This document shows positions 31,750-43,562 of a stretch of DNA of 53,842 nt, piece after piece (the stretch's first letter is position 1; each line of letters begins with the position of its first letter). A program made the position numbers and the translations under genes. The notes beneath the pieces are model-generated. The model had not been told where the DNA came from. It saw only the letters and a list, made by a program, of their open reading frames with translations, and made no database searches. Source of the stretch: Phaeoceros laevis (taxonomy: Eukaryota; Anthocerotophyta; Anthocerotopsida; Notothyladales); the NCBI GenBank assembly GCA_049999765.1, contig JBNGIQ010006011.1, positions 1 through 53,842 on the forward strand, read 5' to 3'.

Positions 31750-33609
31750 CTACGCGGTACTAGGCTCCTTCACCTTCTTTGACCCATAAAAAACTCTGTC
31801 TACTACGTGGACTGGAAGAGCGTATGCTGGATCAATGGGCTTCAAACCGGGATACTCCAGCAATGACAGTCCTGCAAAACAAGCCACAGATGCCAACATC
31901 AAATACAGTAGTTGCACATCCCTATTATAACTGAGAAGCTGAAGGATCATCTATTTTGTCGAAATAATGAAAAGGCTCTTGCACACAGGGGGGACGATAA
32001 CGACACCTGCAACACCAAAGAATGTGTGAAAGACATCCACGGCATCGTTTGGCCTGTCTGAAATGCCGCCTTGTTCTTCATCCTGGTTGTGTGATTCATG
32101 GCGAGTAGGTACATAACAACTAAGCAACCAGTGCGATCTTTTCAACCAGCACAAAAGTAAAGAATATGGTTCTAACCTGGCATTCCAAAATGAAAGACTT
32201 GAGCTTCTCTTTGTCTAGCCAATGTCCGCGGTCAATGATAACCAAGCTGGAAAGCACCCACCAGGAGTAGCAGACCTGCAAGTTTGTAGAAGTTGACGAT
32301 AGGATAGATAAGATTTCACAACAATTGGGAGATAATGTAAGATCTCAGGTGTGGTGTTTCCTGCATATGCTAGTTTCGCAGCTGGCAGTCACTGGATTTA
32401 CATCAGGGAGCTTCTCTGGGCGTCCATTAAGGCCTCCAGATTTCACTTGCCGTTCACACAACCACCAACCAAGGAGATCCCTATCCACATGATGCAATGC
32501 TCCTGCAATGGCAAGTGCTCCCACGCAGCAAAAAACTGCAGCCAACTCCAATATCTCAGCTTACTCAGTGGAAGAAAAACTGTGGAAAAGACATGCTTTC
32601 AGGAGTTGCAAGTTCCCACTTTGGCCTGCATGTGATTCTCCTCCTGGAGTGCATCCAAAACCACCGTCGAAATTTCTACAGGTTGCAACATAGTCTGTGG
32701 CCTTTTTAACATCGATTCGATCCAACATCTTGAGGAGAGAAAGACAGCTGATGGCGCAGTACGTAAACCTACACCCAGGAAGAGTACATCAGCATTGTAA
32801 GAGCAGAATCAATGCCTACAGCTGGCAAACCACAGGCAGCCGGAGCACTGCCATAGTGTGGAATACGGAAGCACCTGAGGCTGGGAAGCGTACCGGGTGT
32901 CAATCTCTCCCCATTCATCGCCAGCAAATGAGCCGTCATCTTTTTGCAGGCCTGCTATGTCTGCTGTGGATTAAGAAGGAAACAAATTCCCCTCTGACAG
33001 GTCCTGCTACTTTGTCGGATAGGATAGCACCAGCCAAGGACAGGAAAGTGAATGACTGGTCTTGCTTGCTTTGTGCAAGAGGATACATCGTGCAATCTTG
33101 TCGGCATCAAGAATGTGGAGTTTGTTATATAAAGCCAGTATTTGCACAGCACTTAACGTATAGAGAATATGAGGATCGTGACCGATGTTTCCGCTAAAAC
33201 CTCCTGAGGCACGGAATGGTAAAAGTCAGCAAATTTGAGATCCAAACCCAAGCATGGTGTCTGAGCAGCGAGAGCACATACCACACTCATCCTGGCACTT
33301 CAAAAGCCAAGAAACAATCGCCTCTTCGTCCATGTCCTGCAAGCTGCCCAATAGATCTAAGGCTGTGAGCCCCCAATACGCGCCACTCATTCGCAGATGC
33401 TCCAGAATCACTGAATCAAAATCTGTTTTCTGGTATTACCACAGAGAATTGCGTTACTGGTCTACCGCCCTTTGACAAGCACCCTAGCTGCGGCAACAGA
33501 ATCCATCACTCCCAGCACGCAACTAGACCTTGTCCAGCGATTTGATGTAATCCACATGCTTCTGCACTTGAAGCACAGGTGAAGTTCTGGCTTCTTCCTC
33601 CTGCGCCAT
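31750..33609 (-). CDS. RGTB: Rab geranylgeranyl transferase type II, beta subunit
   Basis: Catalytic beta subunit that attaches geranylgeranyl groups to C-terminal cysteines of Rab GTPases, with an alpha subunit and Rab escort protein. Nine exons in transcript order close in one 330-aa frame: 33529-33609, 33282-33429, 33087-33203, 32894-32960, 32620-32768, 32402-32535, 32177-32275, 32007-32082 and 31750-31871. Alpha-alpha barrel repeats are evident: [70 protein letters not shown] and [38 protein letters not shown] follows. The zinc ligands are visible as Asp and Cys in PDVCYSWW and His in VFHTFFG. The C-terminus matches [16 protein letters not shown]. Confidence 0.95.
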
Positions 33610-33904
33610 CACTCTCGCTCCGGTTTATCCTTCCGGCTATCAGCTACTCAGTCTATTTTGTTGACGTGAGGCAGAAGTGCCCAGGAAGAAAAGGTTGCAC
33701 ACGACGTAGCGCAGTTATCATTGATTAAAATCACTGAAATATACAAATGCAAAAATTGTGCAGCAAGGTAGCAAATCTGTACAGCGTGTCACAGTTTCAG
33801 CCACGCTCGATCTGAATCTGTAGGAGTTGCTTGCCACAAAATCTAATTTGAATTGGTTGCAGACGGTCACTAGTGCCTTTTGCAGGATAGATAGGTCAGT
33901 CCGC

Positions 33905-35227
33905 TTAATAGATAGACCGCTTAAAATCTTGATGCAAACCAGCCAGCCTGCTTTCGATGTTTAACAGCACAGGTTGGTAAGCCCTGGTTATGTTACCAAG
34001 GACGTGCAAAGCATGCGTGAGTTCGACCTCCATCCGCTCAACCTGCGATTGTGACTCCTCTGACTTGGCGGTGACCTCGGCGAGCTCCATTTTGAGCTTC
34101 AAATTCTCTGTGGTTAAGTTGCTGGGGAGCTCTGCCTGGGATTCCGTTCCCTCACCCTGCAGCTTCCCTGATTCTTCCACTACATGAGTGATGTTGTCTT
34201 GGTGCCGAGTGGAAGCTTGTAACAACTGCAGTTCATTCACTTTCAGCCGCAACTCAGAGTTCTGCTGCAAGCTTTCCTTGAGCTGATCTTCCCACTTGGT
34301 AGCCAGCACTGAGGTCTCATTCAAGCTGGCGGTAAGACTTGCATTCTCCTCAAACAGTTTCTCTATCTCGAGGGACTGGGCATCCACTTCATTCAGCAAC
34401 CTTTGAGTGCCCTTCTCCTGCTTCTCCAATGTATACTGCAGGTGGTGCAACTGATCCTCGTACCTACTTCTCTCAGTAATAAAACTCGCCCCAACGTCCA
34501 CAGATCCAGAAGTGGCCGTAGAAAGGAAGTCGCGTCCAAAATTTGAAGGGGAGGCAAGTGCAGCTGCCAAAGCTTTCTGAAGTTGGGCCTTCTCCTCCGC
34601 AGCAGCTGCCAGGGACTCTTGAAGCCCACTTTTGTCAGAAGCAGTGGCGGCGAGAGAATTCTGCAACTCGCAATTTTCAGCTGTTACCACCTCGAATCGC
34701 TCATGCAGTGCAGCACACTTCTGCTGCTCCTGCCGCAACTGCTGTTCAAGGCTTTGCAATTCCAGCCTCAAAGCATCGATCTCCTGTTCAGCACTCCTGA
34801 GCTTGTCAGCTTCCATGGAGAAATCCGTGATGTGAACAAGCGGCCTTTCTGCTTGCTGAAGCATCTCAAGCTCTTTCTTCAAAGCACCTGCATCTTCCTC
34901 CGCCCTGTACTGCTCCTCCTCAGCATCCTGAAGCCTCCTCTTCAAAACCCTAATCTGAGCATGGGAATCCTCCCGGGCAACAGTTGCCGCGTCCCTCTCC
35001 ATGGTCACACTGTCTAGGGACTGCCTCAGAGATGCAATCTCCTGCTCCAACTCATCATACCTCTTGAGATCCACTCCACTGGCATCTGGGGCTCTCACAG
35101 AATTTGAGTATTCTTTATCCCCAAGCACGGATGCCAGGACAGCGCTGGCAGTCCCGGAACTCGGGGCTTTCTTCTGCCGGATCTCCTCCAACTTCCTTCT
35201 GCTAGCCTTCAACAGATCTGGATCCAT
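33905..35227 (-). CDS. Coiled-coil protein, single exon, family unclear
   Basis: A 440-residue protein with no intron. The N-terminus reads DPDLLKASRRKLEEIRQKKA, and most of residues 55-430 is heptad-rich Glu/Gln/Leu coiled coil (for example LEQEIASLRQSLDSVTMERD, QIRVLKRRLQDAEEEQ). No catalytic domain, signal peptide or membrane segment is visible. The KRKLEEIRQKK-type start recalls the beginning of plant BLISTER-like coiled-coil proteins, but this is weak. Tethering or scaffold proteins of other families are equally possible. It lies head-to-tail with RGTB, 295 bases between its stop and the RGTB ATG. Confidence 0.75.
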   Translation of the reverse strand: MDPDLLKASRRKLEEIRQKKAPSSGTASAVLASVLGDKEYSNSVRAPDASGVDLKRYDELEQEIASLRQSLDSVTMERDAATVAREDSHAQIRVLKRRLQDAEEEQYRAEEDAGALKKELEMLQQAERPLVHITDFSMEADKLRSAEQEIDALRLELQSLEQQLRQEQQKCAALHERFEVVTAENCELQNSLAATASDKSGLQESLAAAAEEKAQLQKALAAALASPSNFGRDFLSTATSGSVDVGASFITERSRYEDQLHHLQYTLEKQEKGTQRLLNEVDAQSLEIEKLFEENASLTASLNETSVLATKWEDQLKESLQQNSELRLKVNELQLLQASTRHQDNITHVVEESGKLQGEGTESQAELPSNLTTENLKLKMELAEVTAKSEESQSQVERMEVELTHALHVLGNITRAYQPVLLNIESRLAGLHQDFKRSIY

Positions 35228-36050
35228 CCCGTCCTAGACAGTTTCACAGGAGAATACCTGATGAATCCTTTAGCAGCCAGCACATTTGCTGTCCCTCAAT
35301 ATCACAACTAAAGCGCTGGCACCATCCTCAAGCGTCCGTGCGAACCCGCAAAGATTAGATGGCAACTGGCACCGAAACGCGCATCGCGGCTGCAGTCCCC
35401 CTCTGCCGCGAGCAGTGCCGTGACTTCCGTCTACCCGTCCACCCAGATTTGCACATACACTGGCCCAGCAAGCTGCTGCTCTTGGCGACCAAGCTGCTGC
35501 TCTCGGCGAAGCGTATCCCACCCGTGGGTTAACTTCCCCCTCCAATCTCGACTCAACGGCTCCCCAGATTCACTCTGTAGCGATGTTGGCGACCTTGGCA
35601 GGCGAAACAGCCTCTTGGACTGCATAATAAGCAGATTAATTTCCTCGTTCGCCCCTCTTGTCCGAGCGCTGCAGCTTGCTGCGTCTGACGACGGCTTGCC
35701 ATCACCCTTGCACGTCACCTTTTCCTGTGCTATGTGCCCTCGGCAGCCAGACTGTCGTTTGGATCTCGACTGCCTTGCTTATGCCGTGCTCACTCATGGA
35801 TAGCGCAAGTAGGGAAGACTCAAATTACCCTTACAGCAGGAAAACCTCTGGGAGATACTGGCAGAGTAATAAGCTGCACAAATATCCGCAGGGTTGAGTT
35901 TCACAAAGTCACAATAAGTTTTGCTCGTCATAAGCAGGCAGCGATGAAAAAAGAGTTTGCACCATCTCTACCATCGCTACGGCTAAAATGGAGAAAATAT
36001 AATGAAGTCAGTAGTCATGGGACTCCAGCACGCTGGCGGGAGGGAGCTCA
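35228..36050. other. Intergenic interval upstream of coiled-coil gene
   Basis: No gene with recognisable domains was found. The interval should contain the promoter of the coiled-coil gene and the 3' UTR of the DUF212 gene. Open frames here are short and show no conserved motif. Confidence 0.5.
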
Positions 36051-37502
36051 TCACGAGTGGTGAGTCGCAGTGCCAATCACAGCAGCCAGGTGAACAGAGT
36101 AAGCTATAATACACCCAAGAAGTGCACCTGCCGCAACCTAGAAGAACACAGCACTCCATCAGTGAGTTGGCCACCGCAAAGCCTGTCATCTGGCTCGAAG
36201 GCTCTACAGAGAAGGGAGTTGATTTACCTGAGGCGGGGTGTGCCCGATGGGTTCACGTAAAGGCCGTGAGTCGGAGAGAGGGTGCTCCGGTGGAAGCTCA
36301 TACACAATCTGGTTCAAAACCTACACACAAAGCCACCGACTTCAGTTAATGTTCATACCATAGCAGTCAGCCAGTATGGACCTAGACCACAAAAGATGTG
36401 GCAGCAATGCAGCATTCCTTACCTCTGCTTGCCGGCCAGCCTGGAGTCGAACACCTGATGCATCGTACATCACCTGCAAATCTCACAACAACAATCTGAC
36501 TAATTACAAACATGCTTTACAGATGCAGAGACGCCAGCAAGACCACCCTGTTCCGCAGCAAACTGTACCTTACCCAATAAATGAGCAGGATTGCAGAGAA
36601 CAGGTGAACAAATGACAACTGGAGATGAGCGTATCAACAGGTAAAGTTGGCTTACAACGCTTGCTAGGACCAGTGAGAGTGCGAATAGTGAACCACCTAC
36701 TCCATCTCTGAACCCAATGCCTAAAGTAAGGGCCATCACAGTAGCAGAATGTGAAGAGGGCATTCCTCCAGATCCTACAAGTCTCTTGACATCCCAGCGT
36801 TTTTCCTTGTACCTGAGATATCAAACTCCAAGTTAAGACTCGGTTATGCAACAAGCCAAATGCAAGTGAACTCTTCTTCCTGTTCTCATGAGGCATCTTC
36901 AACAAAAACATGCCGAACAATTGCAATGCAAGCAGACACTGAAAACCACACAGCACAGGAACCGACTGCTGGAACCGGGTGGAATAACACTTTGAAGAGA
37001 CAGAGCACAATAGCAGAAAGCAGCTCGTGATTGGTTTGGGTCGTTCAACAAATAGCGGCCATATAGTTTCCAGTACCCAAGGACATACTCTCCTGTTCCC
37101 TTACTCCAGAACTTCTTGAACTAAACACGACGCAGCTCAGACCGAGCAAGCAGGTAGTTCAAAGCCAGGTACAGCTTCCATGAGCAGGACATGCTCATGC
37201 AAGAAGCAGGCCTGCTATTTCAAATACCAAGGAAATACATTCAGCTGTCCAACCAAAAGTAGGATAACACAACAGGCTCTGATCACACAGGGCAAGCACA
37301 GACCTAATGCTCCTACTAAAATGACAGATGCATACCACGTGGTCAACACCTTGAGTGCCTGGGCAACAGCGAAGGCCAGGAAAGCCGCAACCAGAGGTAA
37401 ATTTCCAAACGCGGATGCCGCACCACTTGATCCTGCCAGCAACGAGTGTGTCGTGTCCGTGTGGGCATCAGCTGCGACAGCCACCTCCATGCTCATCCTC
37501 AT
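36051..37502 (-). CDS. DUF212 membrane protein (acid phosphatase/VCPO-related)
   Basis: Five exons in transcript order (37336-37502, 36656-36812, 36423-36473, 36228-36320, 36051-36137) join into a 184-aa frame. The sequence matches the plant and bacterial family annotated as acid phosphatase/vanadium-dependent haloperoxidase-related. It contains LPLVAAFLAFAVAQALKVLTTW, YKEKRWDVKRLVGSGG, the MPSSHSATVMALTLGIG motif, VMYDASGVRLQAGRQAE and YELPPEHPLSDSRPLREPIG. It ends with a hydrophobic segment GALLGCIIAYSV. Three or four membrane segments are likely. The PSSHS motif resembles the phosphatase loop of PAP2 enzymes, but activity in this short family is not established. An MRMSM cluster offers three close start codons. 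Confidence 0.9.
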
Positions 37503-38458
37503 AACTATGTCGCAAAATTCGACCAACCTATTTCATCCGTTCAAAGAGTCCTACTGGTAGATGGCATGGACGCTGGAAAACTCTCTCAGCGTTAAATAAG
37601 GAAGCAGTTTCGATGCCTAGTACCCTGGAACAGACCATTCCCTGGTGACGGATCCATGTACAATGCTACGCAAACCTCAGGCTCTCATGCGCCGCCAGAT
37701 ATCTGTTGACCAAGTATACTCCGAAGTCCGAGAATACCGGACTAGGCGGCAAAATTCAACGCTTGGGAGCGCCAATCCTCCGAGAGCCAGACCAAAGCCA
37801 ATGCGCACGCGTCCACCCCGCGGATCCAGTCTCTTCCGTGGGAATCAATACAAAACTAGTCTTGCCTCAGGCGGAAGTATGCCAACACCCACAAAGTCCC
37901 AGCGGATTCTTCCCAAATGAGAACAAACCCTGCACGAGAGATCAGGAACCAGAGCTACGCAACTCGCAACTCCAACTCCAAGGGCAAAAAAGTCTGCAAA
38001 CTCCTGTCGCCACACAACTACAAAACCGAGGCCCCTCGCAAGCACGCAGATGAACAAGGCCAATCCCTGGAGCCGGCCGCACCCCCAGGATACCGCCTTC
38101 GAAAGAACCGAGAAATGAAGAAAGGAAGCAGTGTGACTTCACCACTTTGTGGAGTAAATGCCGTGATCCCCGGGCACCAGATCAGCAGCGGCGTAGCGCA
38201 TTAGCCTGGGGCAAGGAGTGTGCGCCCTGCGGCAGGGGTGAAGAAGGAAACACGTCCCCCACGGTCGGACCATCAGCTTAGAGCGACACAGGCTGCCCTG
38301 CCTTGCCTTGCCCTGCCATGCCGCCCCTGCCCCTGCGCACGTAACACGTTGGTGCTTCCGGTTGAAGGACTGAACGAGAGAATTTAGGAATGATGTCTCG
38401 CACAATACTGTGCAGTTTATTTTATTCATAAATATAAAAAACCACGTTTCTCGCGTAC
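37503..38458. other. Intergenic interval between DUF212 and tRNA-Phe
   Basis: No conserved coding sequence or RNA gene was seen. GC-rich strings such as CTTGCCTTGCCCTGCCATGC near 38300 are simple-sequence-like. The DUF212 promoter should lie at the left edge. Confidence 0.45.
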
Positions 38459-38463
38459 GCGGG

Positions 38464-38506
<43 letters not shown>

Positions 38507-38531
38507 GCGTGTTCGATCCACGCTCACCGCA
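38459..38531 (+). tRNA. trnF-GAA: tRNA-Phe (GAA)
   Basis: A 73-nucleotide cloverleaf without an intron. It starts GCGGGGATAGCTCAGTTGGG and ends CACGCTCACCGCA. The anticodon loop CTGAAGA gives GAA. The A box and B box (GGTTCGATCC-like, here TGTTCGATCC) are intact. The acceptor stem has the G5-A68 mismatch that I recall as typical of plant cytosolic tRNA-Phe. CCA is not encoded, as expected for a nuclear gene. Confidence 0.98.
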
Positions 38532-38555
38532 TTGCAACCGTATGTGATCGAACTG

Positions 38556-38560
38556 TTTTT
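38556..38560 (+). terminator. Pol III T-run after tRNA-Phe
   Basis: Five Ts lie 25 bases after the tRNA 3' end, the usual RNA polymerase III stop signal. Confidence 0.7.
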
Positions 38561-39138
38561 ACTGTATCACAGCAAATATATTACTCATTTACTCTAACAC
38601 ATCAAAATTTGATTGCAATTTCCAACCTGCGATTCCATCATGAGGGCTAGACTAAGGAGACCTCGGTGTGCGGTGTGCAAACGCCACGAAAACCTAGGAG
38701 AAGAGCCAGCTCCGTTTAGGACCAAACCAGTGGAAGTAGGGACCGAGGATCGTTGCATACTGTGATGAGCCGGCGAGCTGGCTTGGAGGCAGCAGCCGCT
38801 GAGGCTGAGCAGCGCTAGAAACCAAACACATAACAGATGCTGGATGGTGGCAAAGGCGCGGCGCCTCACAAGCCCAGATGATGGGCTCTGGTGTTCCGGA
38901 TTTCGTCCTACGACTGGTGTTCATGGGTTAGAACTTGACCTCGCCGAGCCTGATTTAGTACCGTGTTGTTTTGAGAAAAAGACGGAGAGGACTCCAGCCC
39001 GGATCCCGTTTCATGCGACTCACGCGTGCTGACCTTCAGTAACTTCGCTCTAATAGTGTGTAACGAATTTAAGCAAAATTGGAGCCTGGTTTGGCAAAAT
39101 GTCCAGAGCCAGCTCTAGCTTCAGTGCATGCGACATCT
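38561..39138. other. Intergenic interval, no gene seen
   Basis: It holds the 3' flank of the tRNA and presumably the 3' UTR of the PEP-mutase family gene. No conserved coding frame was found. Confidence 0.5.
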
Positions 39139-41049
39139 CTACTTCGTGCTCACCGGGGTTTTCGCTGGGGAGTACTTGGATTCCAGCTGAAACCAAGACT
39201 CAAGACCCACCAGCTCGTTGAACTCCTCAAATGTGGCCAGTGCATCCAGCTTGTGCCGGGTGGTCCCATTCTCCTTCAACTCCTTGGCAATGTCAATCAT
39301 GGCACGAGCGGATGCGTACAGGGTTGTCAGAGGATGCACAACCAGATGGAACCCCATGTCTTTCAACTCCTCTGCAGTGTGGAGAGGAGTAACTCCGCCT
39401 TCAAGCATGTTGCAGACTCGAAGTCCAGTGGTCCGCTTCCCTATCTCAATCAGTTCGTCATCGTCTCGGGGGGCTTCCACGAAACTTGCATCTGCGCCAG
39501 CCTGCAGATGGCAAGACAGTCAGGCCACCATCGCGTTTCCCCAAGGATCATGAGAAACCACCTCTCAAGTAAATGAAAAAAGAAACCACGAGCTTGGAAT
39601 ACATAATTCTTCTGTGCACACATAGCAACAAAACTTTCATAAGGGACCTTGTTTTTGTACCTCCATGTAAAGGTTGGCCCTTGAAATGGCTTCTTCCAAC
39701 CCTGTTTTCGCTGAAGTTGCACGTGCATCGGTCCTTGCAACCAGAAAGAAATCAGCATCTCCAATTGCATCTCTTGCTGCTGCAATTTTCGCAGCATGCT
39801 CCTGTGCAGGTATCACCTGGAAGAGAAGTCCAACCCCAAAAGCAGATATAGTTGGAACAGAACTAGTGAACTACCCAGTGAGCTCACCAAGCAGGAGAAG
39901 AATGTCAGTACAGAAAACTAACACTACCTACTGCACCACATTATTACAATCGACCAATATAATAAGAGTGTCCACCCTAGCTAGTGAGCAACTACCTGCT
40001 TCCCTCGCATGTGACCTGAGGAGGCCATCCCCGCAGACATCGGCAAGTGTTGATTAGTTTTTGTACGCCCAGAATAACCTCTAGTACCACTTCTGGCATA
40101 GTCCATGTCCTGAATCCAAAAACAGAAGAGCCCCACGTAGACAGATACAGCATTGCAACACAACTATCGTCCACGTACCACATTTCTTAGGCCATACTTG
40201 ATCCTGCAAAAACAAGTGTATGTCAGCTTATGTGAGCCAAAAATTCAAAATATTTGACGGAACTTGAAAAGTTAGGACTTCCAATCAACATCTCGTGGCT
40301 TTACCTCCAAGAAACAACCTGCTGCTCCTGCAGCAATGAGATCTCTGACAGTTCGTTGCACGTTAAGGGCATTGCCCCCTCCAGTGTCTGAACCATAACA
40401 CTTCCAAGGTTACTGAAACAAGAGGTTTCAGTGATACCACCGGAACATTATTGCTCGATCAATGGCCACCAAACTGCTTACCGGCATCAGCAATGATAGG
40501 GATCTTGGAAGCAGCAGCACATATCAAGCGGGCATTGGCTGCCATCTCGGGAGGTCTATTGTGGACAGGCACAGTTCACAACATCTTTAGTAGTCTGAAC
40601 ATGTCATGTCTAGAGTCGAGGTAGAAGAAACTCCACCACAAGTGCTTCAATAAAATGGACGTGTGTCTCAAACCGTTCTACAAGATATACATGGCGAGAG
40701 CTTACGTCAAAAATCCGAAGTCAGGTTTTCCAAGAAGAGAAGCAGACATAGCGTAGCCTGAAATGAAACCAGCATTGAATCCTGTTTTCTCAAGAATGGC
40801 AGCCGAAAGAGCATCATAGCACCCTGGCATCAGCACAACTTTATTCTCCTGGATCAGCTTGTGGAATCGCGTGTTCCCCCCGGCTGCACCATTCCCACTG
40901 GAAGCTCTAGTAGCAAGTGGTCTACCAGTGTTTGGGAACGTTTTGATCGGAAAAATTGTCAAAGGACGGCCAGCAAACGAAGAGCGTGAGACCGAGGTTA
41001 CATTCCCCGCATGCACAGCGCCAACACCTGCCACAGTTGCCGTGGCCAT
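39139..41049 (-). CDS. Plastid isocitrate lyase/PEP mutase superfamily enzyme
   Basis: A C-C or P-C bond lyase of the ICL/PEPM superfamily, close to plant proteins annotated carboxyvinyl-carboxyphosphonate phosphorylmutase, chloroplastic. Seven exons in transcript order (40706-41049, 40482-40555, 40305-40387, 40179-40203, 39996-40015, 39661-39816, 39139-39501) give 354 aa in frame. Residues 1-55 are Ser/Thr/Arg-rich, fitting a transit peptide. The barrel begins VVLMPGCYDALSAAILE, then GYAMSASLLGKPDFGFLT and PIIADADTGGGNA with the metal-binding Asp pair. The catalytic loop is DQVWPKKCGHMRGKQV, whose KKCGH matches the ICL active-site Cys rather than PEP mutase. VARTDARAT and VEAPRDDDELIEIG follow. 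The natural substrate is unknown. Exons of 25 and 20 bases encode the catalytic loop. Confidence 0.92.
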
Positions 41050-41785
41050 TTTCCAGGTGTTTAGCCAAACTCCAAAGGAACTTGGTATAAGTGTTCCGCT
41101 CTTCCTCCTTCGCAAGGAACTGCCAAAATTACTTCCACAGCTTCACAATGCAGTGCTGGAGAGGGCCATGCACTGAGGAAGGCCTGCAACAGAGTAGCAC
41201 TTAGTCAAAAAAATTACTCCTAGGTGCAGGCGTACTACAGAGCTCGCGGAGATGATAGGAAGCAAGTCTTAAGCTCAAACTGCCCCAAATTCGCAGAAAC
41301 AGAGCATGTAATCCTTCAGAATGTCGAGCAACTAAGCGGAACAAGACAAGATTCCCCGCATCCCTCAGCATTGCTGCAAAATGCATGCAGGAATCTACAG
41401 TAACAGATAAAATGCAAGAGCTCACACTACGGTCTGTTACACGGACACCAGCTGAAGCTTCAGCTCCTTCACAATGTGCTTTCCGCAAGGAACAAGAAGG
41501 AAAAGGCGAGCAAGCTTTCCTTGCCGCTTGCCGCGAGGATCTAACCACAAACCCTGTCGTCCACAGCACACTGCTTATCCGTAGTGCAGCTGCAAACGAG
41601 CCGGGACGGTGCACAGTGTGCCTCCTAAAAATTCTCTGCGGGTACCGTTGATATGGCATGCAAGCTGAAGTGGCCGAAATATGCATTTTCGTAGCAGTAA
41701 GTTGCCAAGTGGGATATACTCGTGACTCACCACCCGTCCCGCAGCAGAACCTCGTGCGAAGCTCTGCCCGCAACTCTGCGCGTCC
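41050..41785. promoter_or_regulatory. Divergent promoter region (PEP-mutase family / BTB)
   Basis: 736 bases separate the two ATGs, which point away from each other, so both promoters and 5' UTRs lie here. No TATA element or shared motif stood out and no gene is visible inside. Confidence 0.5.
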
Positions 41786-43341
41786 ATGGCCAGCTCGGAT
41801 CCCGCTCTGGTGACCACACCTCTGGCTTCTTTGCAGTTCGGAGCAGAGCACTCCGATGAACGGAATAACACGCTATTGGATCAAGCCACGCTGTTCCGCT
41901 GCATCGAGGAAGGACAAGTTGGACCTCTTCGGGCTTTGCTCAGCAATCGCAAAGTGGATGTGAATGCCTACAACGCCGAGGTTCGCCAATTCTTGTGTGC
42001 CAATTCTTGATCTTGTTGCAAGCCCAGACTGAGGGCATCAGGTTACTGTGCTTGCGGATGTTGGCTGGATCTGGCTTCGCGTGTGGCAGGGTGTCACTGC
42101 GCTGCATTTGGCAGTCTGCAAGTACGATAGCGGGCGCAACTTGCAAATTGTAGAGACTTTGCTGCAGCATGGGGCAAGTGTATCCCTCAAGGCAGCAGCA
42201 CCGCCGTTCGCGCACAAGGTCACTCTCACGCGGCATGACTCTAAGAATCCTCACTCCGGTGCAGTTCGCGAGACGCAGAAAGTGGTGGTAGGTCAGAAGA
42301 CAGCGCTCATGATTGCGCTGGACCTGAAATCGGCTCTCTATCTCAAGGGTAAGAGGTCATTGCAAGCTTGGGAGCAGAAGTGGTCTATGTTTTTGTCTTC
42401 GAATTGACCTGTCTGCCATGTCAGGCTGGGATTACCGGCATTGGGATTCTATGCTGAGGCTTCTAGCTGAAGCAACAGTTAAATATTATGCCGACGAAGG
42501 GTTCGTGGAACCTCCTGTCCGATCCCTCTCGAGTCCTGAGCTTGTTCAGCATAATTGGGTTCTTCTTTCACAAAGCGGGAAGCATGAGTTGGTGGAGCTG
42601 CGAGTAGATGGAAAGGAAATTCCTGCTTTGAAGCTGCTTCTAACAGGAGCATCGAAGGTATGTTGAGTATTGCCATCGAGCCCTTTTAACTTGCCTCCGA
42701 ATGTGTGATTGTACAGAAAAACTCAACTGTGGTCAGGACTAAATTTGGCTACACTTGTAACTGCCTTCGCCCAGATTCTGAAGGTGAACTTTGAGCAATC
42801 CCCTCGATTGGAGGTGAAGGACACCTCTGCGGTGGTGGTAAAGGCAATTATCCACTTCCTGTACACCGGCATTGTCAGCCCTGAGTTCATGGAGCGAAGA
42901 GGCATCGACCTTCTCATTGCCGCTCACAAGGTTGTCCTGAGTGGCAATGTTTTTTTCTGACGCTTTGGAGGTCACAGCAAAACTTTGCTAGCCACTTAGT
43001 ATCCTGTCTGTGTGATGGCACAGTATGGCGTGGAGCCCCTACAGAAGGTCTGCGAGTCCCAGATACAGCCTACTCAAGGTACAAAAATTTGCTACCCACG
43101 ATTGCAATGGAATGGCTGATGTTTTCTTTTCATGGTGCTGAAGCCATTTCCGTGAGTTGTTGCAGACAACTGGATCAAGCTCCTCTCAGCCGCAACCGAA
43201 AGCCAGTCGGACGTACTGGTAGTGAAATGTGCCGAGTCCATCAGGGGCGTGATGGAAAAGCGCCAAGAGAGCTCCCACATTTTAAAGAAGAGCTTCTCAG
43301 ACGCAAATGGTCCTCATCAGCTCTTCAGCGCCCGCGGTTGA
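41786..43341 (+). CDS. Ankyrin-repeat BTB/POZ protein
   Basis: Probable substrate adaptor of a CUL3 ubiquitin ligase, inferred from domain architecture. Six exons (41786-41980, 42090-42348, 42425-42657, 42775-42930, 43024-43078, 43166-43341) give 357 aa in one frame. The N-terminal half has ankyrin-like units (TLFRCIEEGQVGPLRALLSN; GVTALHLAVCKYDSG... IVETLLQHGASV; KTALMIALDLKS). The C-terminal half has a BTB fold (VELRVDGKEIPALKLLLTGA; LEVKDTSAVVVKAIIHFLYT; RRGIDLLIAAHKYGVEPLQK) and a short BACK-like helix pair (NWIKLLSAATESQSDVLVVK). No nuclear signal or kinase domain is visible. I do not assign an orthologue. Confidence 0.85.
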
Positions 43342-43408
43342 GCTGGAGGTACCGCGGGACCGAAGACCAACGTCATGTGAAAGTATCCGAATTTATACCG
43401 TGAAACAA

Positions 43409-43562
43409 GTGATGTACGATATGTAAGTACTGAACTAAGTATGGCATTGTATGCCCGGCACCAGCACGGGGTCCCGTGATGTGTGCACGGGGTCCCGTGA
43501 TGTATGATCTGTAAGTACCTGAACTAAGTATGGCATTATATGCCCGGCAGCAGCATGGGGTC
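43409..43562 (+). repeat. 88-base tandem duplication downstream of BTB gene
   Basis: Two diverged copies of a unit beginning GTGATGTA.GAT.TGTAAGTA start at 43409 and 43497 and share CTGAACTAAGTATGGCATT and TATGCCCGGCA. Inside, CACGGGGTCCCGTGATGT occurs twice (near 43465 and 43486) and contains the palindrome-like ACGGGGTCCCGT. It lies 70 bases after the BTB stop codon, so it may be in the 3' UTR. Confidence 0.85.

Noticed and set aside
38139-38537. A 132-codon open frame antisense to the tRNA gene.
   Set aside because: It overlaps the tRNA on the opposite strand. A frame of this kind (SNTRPSDLQSDALPTELSP-like) is a common artefact of reverse-translating tRNA.
41010-41050. A WLNTWKM string in the extended frame before the PEP-mutase-family ATG resembles WLNTWKM in PPR copy 1 (about 9395-9415).
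   Set aside because: The DNA match is only about 19 of 21 bases, a level expected by chance once or twice in 54 kb. The flanks do not match and the string lies upstream of the real start codon.
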